Below, one piece after another: positions 43,249-52,582 of a stretch of 64,000 bases of DNA (its first letter is position 1; each line of letters begins with the position of its first letter). A program made the translations under genes and the position numbers. Under the pieces are notes generated by a model, which saw nothing but the letters and a program-made list of their open reading frames with translations, was not told where the DNA came from and did not search any database. The stretch is from an uncultured Fodinibius sp. (lineage in GTDB: Bacteria; Bacteroidota; Rhodothermia; Balneolales; Balneolaceae), in contig CAJXOG010000003.1 of the NCBI GenBank assembly GCA_913057775.1, positions 248,001-312,000 of the forward strand, written 5' to 3'.

Positions 43249-45933
43249 TTAGTCTATCATTTGTATGTGACGATTTAGTTGCGGGTGGGAAAGACTCCGC
43301 AGGTATTCTTTAGCTTCGTTGAGCGTGTAAATCGAAGATTCCAGGTTATGGCTGTGTAAATCCTCGGTTTGTATAAACTCTAAAAGCGGAAGCAGCTCCT
43401 GTTTTAATTCCCAGCTAATGATATTTTCAACAAACTCAATTGAATCTGCTCGCAAGGCTTTGTTTTCACTATCTATACCTTTGTACGCATTGTAAATATC
43501 CTCTGAATTATACAACAGTCCCAATAACCTAAATATATTCTCCAGGGCTTGTTCAATTTCTTCTGAGAGCAGCTTATAGAAGCTAATTGCGTCACTGCTT
43601 ATACTGTGATGATTTAACAATTTTAGGCTCTTTGAAAGATTTACATACCGATCTTTTTCAGTCAGGATCGATTGTTGTAAAGAACTCTTATCTACTGATA
43701 TATCACTGTTGTTATTCTGTATCTTATTCAGAGCCCTTATAACAGCATGTCTTACGCTTATTTTACATCGGTCCATACTGATCTGAAGGACATCGAAAGC
43801 CACCTGTGAACCATTAATGGTTAAGATTGGTGGAATCGAAAGTTGTACTGATTCTGGTAACTGATCATCAGTGAGATAGTCAAAAAGAGTGCCTAAAATT
43901 CTCTCACCATATAATGACAAGGCTTGTTGTGCATGATTCTTAAATGTTTCATCTTCCAAAAAAGTAAGCAGTTTGGGAACAAAGATTCGATCACCGGATT
44001 GTCCGGCACTGATGATCGCCTTTTTTACCACGGGAGGGGTACTCTCGTGCAGTAGTGTTTCCAAAAGAGGTTTCCTCGTCTCGTTATATACTTTCCCCAA
44101 CACACGAGCCGTCTCGTATTTCAATTCTTTTTGTGATTCACCCTGGTACAAAACGGCCTGTTCAAGTATTTCGGTTGTTAATATGGAACGTTCATGCTCC
44201 CCGCCGTCTTTCGCGATAAGACCCAAAGCTGCAGCTCTTATTTTGGCATCTTGGTGATAGAGGCCCTCCTCAAGAATTTCTAACTTGCTGGCTTCATATT
44301 TCTGAGGGTCGTAAAAGTGATACACATAGCGGGCGGCCTCCAGACGGACTTTTGGATCCGGATCTTCGAGCAGTTCTGCCACCTCTTCTATGTAGCCATC
44401 GATCTTTTGACTTCTAAACACCTTCAAGCATTGAATTCTGATGGAATCATTGGGATGTTCGAGCAGTTGCAGCAATGTTTCTTCGGGAACTTGTTTTATT
44501 TCATTGTTAGCCTCGATCTCTTTTAGAGAAGTTAGGATCTTTGAGATATCCTCACTTTGCAAATAGTTAAACAAATACTGCAGGCTAAAGTCGGAATCAC
44601 TTTTTTGATTTTTAGGTGTAGAAGCGCCTACTTTTTCTTCAAGAGAGTTGCGAAATTCATTGATGTATGATTGCTTGATCCAGAGGGCAAGTATAAGCCA
44701 AATAATAATCAAGCCTGCAACAACAATGGCAAGCTGTTGAACGGTAAACGAAAAAACGAGCGTTAACAAAAGTAGCATCAAGCCTGCCATCCCCTGTGCT
44801 CCGTGATCTACAAAAAGGTCAATAAACACTTTGGTCCGCTTTTTAAGGTTGAGATCTACTGGTAAAAAAAGGAGTTCTCGTCCGGTACGGTCTACAGAAT
44901 GCTTCAAGCTTTGTTCAGCTCCTCTCAACATGGTGGCGGCAACGAGTCCAGGCCAAACAAGCAACCCAACCGACCCCAACAGTAGGAGGCTTGGTAGAAT
45001 GGCTACTGCTCCTCCAACGCCCTGCCACTTGATGAACTTTGGGGCCAAAAAAGATTGTATCAGAAGGGCAATAATACTTACTCGGCCATAAAACTGTCCC
45101 ATAAATGCGGTAAGACTACTATTGGTCGTATAGGTTTGGGAGGCAATCGTTTTAAATTGGTAATCGATGATGGTAGTGGCAATTACCGAAAGGGCAATAA
45201 TCCCCATAATGAGTAGTAGGTGTTTGGAACGCAATACCTGTTGAAATAGCGAGAATGACAGGGCCGATTTTTTTGTGACTTTCTCTTCATGAACCATGGC
45301 CTCAGTGTTATCTGAGCTGTTGGCTTGTAGACGAACAATTTGAACAATGCCCATTGTTGACAAAAGAATGGCAGCTCCTATTAGCAGAAGGTTTTGAGGG
45401 ACCACACCAAGTACATTTACCAAAAAACCAGTAATTTCTCCACCGGTGATCGATCCCAGAATGGCCCCTGCACTAAGTAACGTAAAAATTCTTTTTGCTT
45501 GGGTTGAAGTAAATATGGCATTGGCAACGAGCCAGAATTGCGAGGTTATTAGCACACTATATATGCTTACCCAAATATAAAGCACATAGTACACAATGCT
45601 TGAATCGAACTGAAGCAGCCACCACATAATTATCAGGTTTACAACCAAGAACAAGGTGATAGAATGTACCAGCCATCCCAAAATCATTTTTTTAGATAAT
45701 TTGGAATAGGCCAGAGAAATGGGAATAACGGCACCGGCGGTAAGGATAAACACCCAGGGTAACTGCTGGAACCCCATTTCTGTTAAGAAAAGACTGTCTC
45801 GAACTGGTTTCAATAGATAAAGGATATTCAACAGCAAAAAATTATATAGAAACATCAGTCCGGCAGTTTTAGCCTCATCCGGTTTTATATTGAGGATTGC
45901 TGATATTTTTTTTCTAATCTGTATGTTAGTCAT
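43249..45933 (-). CDS. Npt-type nucleotide translocase with HEAT repeats (copy C)
   Basis: An 894-residue paralogue of the protein at 22939. The membrane half has LYLLKPVRDSLFLTEMGFQQLPWVFILT and RTGRELLFLPVDLNLKKRTKVFIDLFVDHGAQG; the second half has HEAT-like repeats (for instance EDPDPKVRLEAARYVYHFYD). Around twelve membrane segments are expected in the first 430 residues. By family it exchanges nucleotides over the inner membrane. It is 200 bases upstream of the phosphoesterase gene on the same strand, with the REP-like repeat between. Confidence 0.88.
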   Translation of the reverse strand: MTNIQIRKKISAILNIKPDEAKTAGLMFLYNFLLLNILYLLKPVRDSLFLTEMGFQQLPWVFILTAGAVIPISLAYSKLSKKMILGWLVHSITLFLVVNLIIMWWLLQFDSSIVYYVLYIWVSIYSVLITSQFWLVANAIFTSTQAKRIFTLLSAGAILGSITGGEITGFLVNVLGVVPQNLLLIGAAILLSTMGIVQIVRLQANSSDNTEAMVHEEKVTKKSALSFSLFQQVLRSKHLLLIMGIIALSVIATTIIDYQFKTIASQTYTTNSSLTAFMGQFYGRVSIIALLIQSFLAPKFIKWQGVGGAVAILPSLLLLGSVGLLVWPGLVAATMLRGAEQSLKHSVDRTGRELLFLPVDLNLKKRTKVFIDLFVDHGAQGMAGLMLLLLTLVFSFTVQQLAIVVAGLIIIWLILALWIKQSYINEFRNSLEEKVGASTPKNQKSDSDFSLQYLFNYLQSEDISKILTSLKEIEANNEIKQVPEETLLQLLEHPNDSIRIQCLKVFRSQKIDGYIEEVAELLEDPDPKVRLEAARYVYHFYDPQKYEASKLEILEEGLYHQDAKIRAAALGLIAKDGGEHERSILTTEILEQAVLYQGESQKELKYETARVLGKVYNETRKPLLETLLHESTPPVVKKAIISAGQSGDRIFVPKLLTFLEDETFKNHAQQALSLYGERILGTLFDYLTDDQLPESVQLSIPPILTINGSQVAFDVLQISMDRCKISVRHAVIRALNKIQNNNSDISVDKSSLQQSILTEKDRYVNLSKSLKLLNHHSISSDAISFYKLLSEEIEQALENIFRLLGLLYNSEDIYNAYKGIDSENKALRADSIEFVENIISWELKQELLPLLEFIQTEDLHSHNLESSIYTLNEAKEYLRSLSHPQLNRHIQMID

Positions 45934-46002
45934 CCTAAAAACGGGTAGCTGGAAAATTATTAGCTGCTGTTACGTTACATTAAAAATACTTCATCATATA
46001 AT

Positions 46003-46032
46003 AAAAGCCGCACCTGTCAAAGTGCGGCTTTT
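46003..46032 (-). terminator. Terminator, first of two hairpins
   Basis: A perfect 11-bp stem (AAAAGCCGCAC with GTGCGGCTTTT) lies between the propeller-barrel gene and the translocase gene, both on the minus strand. It is the likely end of the propeller-barrel transcript. Confidence 0.8.
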
Positions 46033-46043
46033 CATCAAGAGAG

Positions 46044-46069
46044 ACGATAGTCGGGTTGACTATCGTTTT
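46044..46069. terminator. Second hairpin
   Basis: A perfect 9-bp stem (ACGATAGTC with GACTATCGT) and a 5-base loop are followed by TTTT on the plus strand. It could stop plus-strand transcription; on the minus strand it lacks a T-run. Confidence 0.55.
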
Positions 46070-46118
46070 AGGGATATGTCAGTAGGTACTGACTGTTCGG
46101 GGTACAAAATACAATGAA

Positions 46119-46155
46119 ATTCATTATGTTCATTATATAATAAACAAAATGAATT
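46119..46155. promoter_or_regulatory. Operator palindrome, site 4
   Basis: TGTTCA-TTATATAA-TAAACA (46127-46146) matches the shared core at 11 of 12 positions, and the flanks extend the symmetry to ATTCATT (46119-46125) and AATGAAT (46149-46155). It lies upstream of the translocase start at 45933, with two hairpins in between. Confidence 0.6.
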
Positions 46156-46196
46156 ATTATTCCAATCTTATTTTTTGCAATAAATGTGGATTTGAT

Positions 46197-49136
46197 TCAA
46201 AACGGAATAGCCGAACGCAGGCCAAAGTAAAATTGTGGAGAGTCTGAATTGGTTAAGGCTTTTGCAAAGCCCATTGAATAACTAAATGCAAAATCGTCAC
46301 TAAGCCGAAACACCCTTTTAATTTCTACTCCAGTACTAAATCGGTGTTCGGTAAAATCGGTTTTGCCTCGTTGGCGTGCATCCCACAAAATACCACCCTC
46401 CGTAAATACAGCAAGAGATGTTCGTGCCGGTGGTATGAAACCCAGCAGACGTTTGGTAGAGTTGAGCCTTAAAGGGATGCGATACTCCAAGGTTCCGGTT
46501 ACTAATTTATCTCCCAATACGGTTGCATCATATCCTCTAATTCGTTGATCTACACCGGGTGATTCTTCTCCCAAAAATTCAGGTAATCCAAAGTTCGGGC
46601 TTGAACTTTCAGTTAGACCGATATAATCACGCCCAACCGATTCTCCACTTTGTAATATTCCCCGACCGTTTAAATATATGGTATGGCTATTTCCCAAGGG
46701 GAAAATTTTATATCCCGTTAGGTCTAACCGGACAAATCGGGAGCCAGATCCGAGTAGTTTGTCAGAAGCCGTAAAAAGGGCACGAGCCCCCGCTCCGTCA
46801 ATGGGGTGGATTACATTATGGCGATAGGGTTCGTAATTTCGCCACGCTAATCCCAGTCGCAAATCGATCTGTGAGTCATCGGTATTTTTAAAGGCAAGCT
46901 CCGGGTGGTGGCGGGCAAGTGAAGAGTCTGAATAATAATCAAAACTCATATGCCGAACCATAGCCCCGAAATACCAATCTGTTGTGAGTGAGCTCCAGGA
47001 TGGGATACGCCATAACGACTTAACGCTTACAACATCTGACGTTTGGGTTTCCAGAGATTTGCCGAACCATTCTGACGCAGCTGGCAGGTGTGTCCAGTTC
47101 ACCTGCAACTGTGGTCTGAACATATTGTTCGTATAGGAGGCAAAAAAAGAAGATTTCTTAAAGAACGAAGGGGCCGAAAAGGTTCCCCCAACTGTTAATT
47201 CGTGGGTTCTCATTGGCTCTATAAAGCGTATGATACCAAACAGCCCATAACCTCCCAGATTTAGATAGTAGGGCAGCAAAAATGCTCGGTCAAAGCGGGT
47301 ATTGGTTATGCTGTTATACTCGTACAATGTATTACTTTGGGAGTTGGATGAGTTACTTGCGGCCGAAAGCGTTGATTTATCGTTTGTATTTATACCTTGT
47401 GATACCGATGTATCTATGTTATCCAGACCCTGTTTATCCGCGTTGAAACCAAGAATACTAAACCCTTTTTGGGATAGATAACTTCGTGCTACGAGCATTT
47501 TGTCTCTTTCGGGTAGCTCTATGGCCTCCAATAGATCAATGCCTGTATAGGATTGGGTTAGCGGAGTTATTTGACGCAGACTGGAACCAGTAAAGGTTGC
47601 TCTGAAGATGTTGGTGATACCGTTAGCAATGCCGTTGAAATAAACGGTATAGCCATTTTCCCCCCATTGGCCATTGACCGATGTTTGGGTTTTTATACCC
47701 AAATCTGTAATTGAATTCGACGTAATATTATAAGTCGCTAACCGGTATTCTTGACCATCAGTAGAATATGAGATGAGCAGTATTGGTTTGCTTGGGTGCC
47801 AATCGAGATAGCCAATAGTCATCTGAGAATCAAAGGCCTTTAAGAATCTATTTGACTCCAAGGGGAGGTTTCGTAGATAAATAGAGTCTTGGCCGTCTTT
47901 CTTAGAAACGTAAGCAATCTGGTTGCCATCAGGCGAAAAAGTAGGCAGTAGTGCGTGCTTTTGATCCGTAAGTTGGTGTATGTTGGAATTTTGGATATTA
48001 GTAATAAACAGTTCATTGTGGTAGTTGCCATGGTCGCCAAAAATCCTTTTGGAATATACCAGCTGATCTTCTGTAGGGCTCCAGGTCATTTTAGGATGGA
48101 AAATACCTTTTTCCAGAATGGTTGACTCTTGAGAGTCCCGATTGGGATGTTTAATAATCGTTAGTTTTTGCAGCAGTCTTCCCGATTCGGGAAGAGCGAT
48201 TGTTGAAACAAAGGTACCGTTATGGTTAATCTTGAGACCAGTATAGTTACCTGGAGATATAAATTCGAAACTGCTGTTTAATTCTGAGTCTAAAGATCGA
48301 TTATTATCCGGTATCAGAGATTTCTGTTTTTCTTCCCATTCTTTTGTGAAGTTATTATATGACTGACCGCTGACTTGTTTAAAAGCAGGATCAAAGTTGA
48401 AATAGTCAACATTGTCCCACAAAATTGAACGCCGATAATTGTAAAGCGCCGACAGTGAATCTGCTGTATAACGATCTTCAAACCTTTGTAGCTGGGAACG
48501 TCCCATCATGATATTGTTAAACTCTTCGGAGGCCGAACTAATATGTTTTCGATTTGTAAGCCAATAACTTCGGCTCCAGCGTTTATCAAATGTTGTTTCA
48601 GCGGGTTCTGTAAGATAGGCCGGAAGTCCGTTTGACCATGGCTCTTGCGTAGGTCGTGAAAAAAAATATTGCCAGGCTCCAATATCGGAGGCTTTCAGCT
48701 TTTGCTGAAAAGCGATAGCAACCTCATAGCGAATAAGTTGCCTGAGTGATTGACGCATACCCGTTAAGTTGGTCATATAAGCATTGGTGTGCCAGATACT
48801 CTTATAGGAATCGATTGAAACAGCTCTGGCACTACTGGTGAGTTCATCCTCATCATTGATATACAGTTCAATTTTATCTTCTGGACTAATACCGAGCTTT
48901 TTATGGTAATCTCTATATGCTTCTTCGGCGTATTTGATTGCCACATCTCGCAAATTCGTTTTTCCCTCGGGGTAAGTGATTATAAAATGATCTGATTCTA
49001 CTACTTTCCATTTAAGGGTAGAATTATTTCCAAAATTCTCTGGGACATCTTGTGATAAAAGATTTTGTGGGGAATAAATTAAAGAGAAGACAAAAATGAG
49101 GAGCGTCAAGGTACACGTTTTTTTAAGGTATGTCAT
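46197..49136 (-). CDS. Surface-associated propeller-barrel protein with degenerate peptidase domain
   Basis: A 979-residue protein with a signal peptide (ends near LLSQD). Residues 40-190 resemble a gluzincin peptidase module (VVESDHFIITYPEG, later RQLIRYEVAIAFQQ and PWSNGLPAYLTEP), but the zinc motif HExxH reads YEVAI and the downstream WFxEGLAEY-like motif has lost its glutamate, so it is probably inactive. Residues 300-590 are TolB/PD40-type propeller repeats (FSPDGNQIAYVSKKDGQDS). The C-terminal 350 residues form an Omp85-like barrel with DQRIRGYDATVLGDKL and final IPF. It lies downstream of the efflux operon and upstream of translocase copy C. Confidence 0.82.
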   Translation of the reverse strand: MTYLKKTCTLTLLIFVFSLIYSPQNLLSQDVPENFGNNSTLKWKVVESDHFIITYPEGKTNLRDVAIKYAEEAYRDYHKKLGISPEDKIELYINDEDELTSSARAVSIDSYKSIWHTNAYMTNLTGMRQSLRQLIRYEVAIAFQQKLKASDIGAWQYFFSRPTQEPWSNGLPAYLTEPAETTFDKRWSRSYWLTNRKHISSASEEFNNIMMGRSQLQRFEDRYTADSLSALYNYRRSILWDNVDYFNFDPAFKQVSGQSYNNFTKEWEEKQKSLIPDNNRSLDSELNSSFEFISPGNYTGLKINHNGTFVSTIALPESGRLLQKLTIIKHPNRDSQESTILEKGIFHPKMTWSPTEDQLVYSKRIFGDHGNYHNELFITNIQNSNIHQLTDQKHALLPTFSPDGNQIAYVSKKDGQDSIYLRNLPLESNRFLKAFDSQMTIGYLDWHPSKPILLISYSTDGQEYRLATYNITSNSITDLGIKTQTSVNGQWGENGYTVYFNGIANGITNIFRATFTGSSLRQITPLTQSYTGIDLLEAIELPERDKMLVARSYLSQKGFSILGFNADKQGLDNIDTSVSQGINTNDKSTLSAASNSSNSQSNTLYEYNSITNTRFDRAFLLPYYLNLGGYGLFGIIRFIEPMRTHELTVGGTFSAPSFFKKSSFFASYTNNMFRPQLQVNWTHLPAASEWFGKSLETQTSDVVSVKSLWRIPSWSSLTTDWYFGAMVRHMSFDYYSDSSLARHHPELAFKNTDDSQIDLRLGLAWRNYEPYRHNVIHPIDGAGARALFTASDKLLGSGSRFVRLDLTGYKIFPLGNSHTIYLNGRGILQSGESVGRDYIGLTESSSPNFGLPEFLGEESPGVDQRIRGYDATVLGDKLVTGTLEYRIPLRLNSTKRLLGFIPPARTSLAVFTEGGILWDARQRGKTDFTEHRFSTGVEIKRVFRLSDDFAFSYSMGFAKALTNSDSPQFYFGLRSAIPF

Positions 49137-49155
49137 GAGACAATATAAATGACTT

Positions 49156-49196
49156 AAAAAAAGAAAGCGCCAAGTGGTTGGGACTCACTTGGCGCT
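49156..49196 (-). terminator. Terminator of the RND efflux operon
   Basis: A perfect 11-bp stem (AGCGCCAAGTG with CACTTGGCGCT) is followed, on the minus strand, by TTCTTTTTTT. It lies 18 bases after the permease stop. Confidence 0.9.
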
Positions 49197-49213
49197 AATA
49201 TTTGTCGTAAGTA

Positions 49214-52200
49214 TTAGACTAAGCTATTTTTCCATTGCCTAATTTTACGTTTGCTTTGCACGCCAATGTAATACATCGAGGGCACCAGAAATAATGTTAG
49301 AAAGGTTGCAAAGCCCAGCCCGTAGATAATTGTCCAGGCCAGAGCACCCCAAAACGCAGCACTGTCACCGCCAAAGTAAATATTGGGATCAAGGCTTGAG
49401 AACAGGCCATAAAAGTCGATATTAAAACCAATGGCCAGTGGAATCAGTCCAAGTATGGTAGAAGCAGCGGTAAGAATTACAGGGTTGAGACGGGTTTTTC
49501 CAGCTTCGATTACGGCTTCATGAAGTTCTTTTCCTTCATTTCGCAGAATATCGGTATAATCGACAAGAATAATACCATTCTTCACCACAATACCAGCCAC
49601 GGCGATAATCCCCATTCCCGTGAGTACCACTGAGATATCCATGCCGAATGTGGCAAACCCAATAAAGACACCGATTAAACTAAATACAACTTGGGACATA
49701 ATAATCAGTGGCTTGCCAATAGAGTTAAACTGGGCCACGAGTGTTAGGAATATAAGACCTACCGCTGCAAGCAAAGCTATACTTAAGAAATTCATGGTTT
49801 CAGCTTGATCTTCTTGCTGGCCGGTTAGTGAAACTGAATATCCTTCCGGCACGTCAAAATCATTCAATGCTTGTCGAATTTGGGTATTTATTTCGTTGGC
49901 GTTGTATCCTTCAATTACATTCGAGGATAGCGTGACTATGCGCTGCAGATCAATACGGTTAATCGCACCATAACTTGTTGTATGCTTTGCATTAGCAACA
50001 GCAGAAATAGGTATCATGCCGTTAGACGTTGGGATTTGCATATTCAACAATTGTGTAATGTTTGTGCGATCTTCCTTTTGGGCGCGAAGGGTGATATCAT
50101 ATTCATCCTCACCTTCGCGGAACGTTGAAATGGGCGATCCCAAAAGAGCTGTTCTAATTTGTCCACCCAGCTGTGCGTTATTAATATTGTAGCTGTTGGC
50201 TTTCACTTCATTGATATCCACTACAATTTCGGGGTTATTAACCTGTAGGTCTGATTTTAGCTCTTCTATGCCTGCAATTTCTTGTGCGGCGATGTGATTT
50301 TGCAAGCGGTTTGAAAGAGTCACGAGCTGATCAAAATCCTCTCCTGCGATTTCAATATTTACCGGCTTTCCCGTGGTAGGCCCAGACTGCTCCTGCTCGA
50401 CTACAATCTCGGCTCCCGGTATTCCCTGCATGTTATTTCGGATCTCGCTGAGTATGTTCTGCGTAGAAACTCCCTGCCGTTGCTGGTAGTCCACAAATGA
50501 GACGGTAACCTTACTTTTATTAGGGCTTTGTGTTTTGTCCATGTCGGAAGGAGCCGCGGCCCCCACAGCTACGTTTGATATTACCGATTTGACGACGGGG
50601 TTATCCTTTCCAACAACTTCAAATACCCGATCTTCTATTTCTTTCGTTACTTCGTTGGTAACATCCAGATCGGTACCGACCGGCATTTGATTATATATGT
50701 ACACAAAGTTTGGTTCACTTTCAGCGAAAAAGACCACTTTGGGAGAAACAATGCCAAGCAAAACGACACTGAAAACAAGTCCTAATACGGCGCTTCCGAG
50801 TGTGTACCAAGGGCGATTTCCTTCCAATATCCATGCGATTGATTTTTGATAATTCTGCTGAATCCAGGGCAATACGTATTCATTGAACTTGGCAATCATT
50901 GGGGTGAGTACAAAGCGTTCAAGTAGATAAAGAGCAAATAAGAATATAAGCAGGTTGGCTACGAAAAAGTTGCCGATCAGATAAAAGATCCCTGCAAGTG
51001 CGCCGAAGACGCCCGCGCCGATCCAAAGCCCTCTGTTACTCTCATCATCACTGCTTTTCTGTCCATTCTCACCCTCTTGTTCCATAAATGATGCGGCAAA
51101 AACCGGATTCATCACCAAGGCCACCACGAGTGAGGCTGCCAGCGTCAGGATCATTGTAATGGGCAGGTAAATCATAAATTTACCAATAATGCCGCCCCAG
51201 AAAAGCAGCGGTACAAAGGGGGCAATGGTCGTAAGTGTACCGGTAATCACCGGTAGAGCAATTTCGCCCGCGGCCCGTTTAGCTGCTTCAATTTTTCCAT
51301 AGTTACCTTTATTAATGTACCTATAGATGTTCTCTACGATCACAATGGCGTTGTCAACAACAATACCAAGTCCTAGAATAAGTGCAAAAAGGACAACCAT
51401 ATTAATACTGAAACCCAGGGAGGGCATCACTGCAAAGGCAATGAGCGATGACAGCGGAATGGCCAGCCCCACATAAATAGCATTTTCTACGCCCATGATG
51501 AACATCAGGACCAGTACGACGAAGAGGAAACCCATGATTACAGTATTGAACAGGTTAGATACACTTTCGCGCGTATCGTCGGATCGATCACCGGTATAGG
51601 TAATCTTTAATCCTTCCGGTAAGCTTGTTTGTTGCAACTCCTCGATGGTTGCACGCGTTCGATCGGTAGCTTCAATCAGGTTGGCGCCGCCCTGTTTTTT
51701 TACATTCAGTGTAAGAACCGTTTCGCTATTCAGCCGCGCATAGCTCTCACGATCGGCAAATCCGCCCTTTATTTCTGCTATGTCTTTTAGGTAGACATCC
51801 TTACCGTTTGCATTCTGAAGTATCAGATTGTTCAAATGCTGGGCACTATCTACTTTTCCATCTACGCGAACGGCATGTTCCATTCGTCCGATATCGAGTC
51901 CACCTCCGGAAATTGTTACATTTTTTTGAGATACAGCTTGCTGAATCTGCGGGAAGGTGATACCGGTTCCCTGCATTTTGGCCATATCCGTATTAATCTG
52001 TATCTCACGTTCAAGTCCACCTATAATTTGTGCCTCATTTATCCCTTGCAGGCTTTCAACCTCATCTTGGATATCTTTGGCATATTCTTTTAGTTCTACA
52101 ACATCAAAATTTCCTGATAAATTGACGTTTAGAATAGGTTGATCAGAGGGGTTTATATCATCCACTGAGGGTTCTTGGGTAAGTTGTTGTGGAAGTTCGC

Positions 52201-52564
52201 TTCGGGCTTTTTCCACGGCATCATTAACCTCCTGCTGGGCAACAAGCTGATCTTTGCTTGTTTCAAACTCTACTGTAATTACTGAAGTTGCCTGCTTGGA
52301 GACGCTGCTTATCTCATCAACCCCATCAATCCCTCTTAGTTCCTGCTCGATGGGTCGCGTGATAAGATTTTCGACATCTGCAGGTGAAGCGCCGGCATAA
52401 ATCGTGACTATGTTAAACGTAGGGATCTGAACTTCCGGAAACTGCTCTTTGGGCAGTGTTAAGTAAGAGAAAACGCCGATGAGGGTAATCAGTACGGTAA
52501 GCAGATAAACGGTAGTTCGATTGTCTATCGACAGACTCGAAATTTTAAATTCTTTAAAGCTCAT
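49214..52564 (-). CDS. RND efflux transporter permease
   Basis: A 1116-residue inner-membrane RND permease that works with a periplasmic adaptor and a TolC-like channel. The N terminus has the usual first membrane helix and porter domains (FSYLTLPKEQFPEVQIPTFN), and TM4 reads GLGIVVDNAIVIVENIYRY, with DN where AcrB has DD. A second hydrophobic pair inserted mid-protein (around residues 505-545, ending YLLERFVLTP) is unusual for AcrB. The substrate is not evident. It is the last gene of a TetR-TolC-adaptor-permease operon. Confidence 0.93.
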   Translation of the reverse strand: MSFKEFKISSLSIDNRTTVYLLTVLITLIGVFSYLTLPKEQFPEVQIPTFNIVTIYAGASPADVENLITRPIEQELRGIDGVDEISSVSKQATSVITVEFETSKDQLVAQQEVNDAVEKARSELPQQLTQEPSVDDINPSDQPILNVNLSGNFDVVELKEYAKDIQDEVESLQGINEAQIIGGLEREIQINTDMAKMQGTGITFPQIQQAVSQKNVTISGGGLDIGRMEHAVRVDGKVDSAQHLNNLILQNANGKDVYLKDIAEIKGGFADRESYARLNSETVLTLNVKKQGGANLIEATDRTRATIEELQQTSLPEGLKITYTGDRSDDTRESVSNLFNTVIMGFLFVVLVLMFIMGVENAIYVGLAIPLSSLIAFAVMPSLGFSINMVVLFALILGLGIVVDNAIVIVENIYRYINKGNYGKIEAAKRAAGEIALPVITGTLTTIAPFVPLLFWGGIIGKFMIYLPITMILTLAASLVVALVMNPVFAASFMEQEGENGQKSSDDESNRGLWIGAGVFGALAGIFYLIGNFFVANLLIFLFALYLLERFVLTPMIAKFNEYVLPWIQQNYQKSIAWILEGNRPWYTLGSAVLGLVFSVVLLGIVSPKVVFFAESEPNFVYIYNQMPVGTDLDVTNEVTKEIEDRVFEVVGKDNPVVKSVISNVAVGAAAPSDMDKTQSPNKSKVTVSFVDYQQRQGVSTQNILSEIRNNMQGIPGAEIVVEQEQSGPTTGKPVNIEIAGEDFDQLVTLSNRLQNHIAAQEIAGIEELKSDLQVNNPEIVVDINEVKANSYNINNAQLGGQIRTALLGSPISTFREGEDEYDITLRAQKEDRTNITQLLNMQIPTSNGMIPISAVANAKHTTSYGAINRIDLQRIVTLSSNVIEGYNANEINTQIRQALNDFDVPEGYSVSLTGQQEDQAETMNFLSIALLAAVGLIFLTLVAQFNSIGKPLIIMSQVVFSLIGVFIGFATFGMDISVVLTGMGIIAVAGIVVKNGIILVDYTDILRNEGKELHEAVIEAGKTRLNPVILTAASTILGLIPLAIGFNIDFYGLFSSLDPNIYFGGDSAAFWGALAWTIIYGLGFATFLTLFLVPSMYYIGVQSKRKIRQWKNSLV

Positions 52565-52582
52565 TATAAGTCAGGTGTGTAT

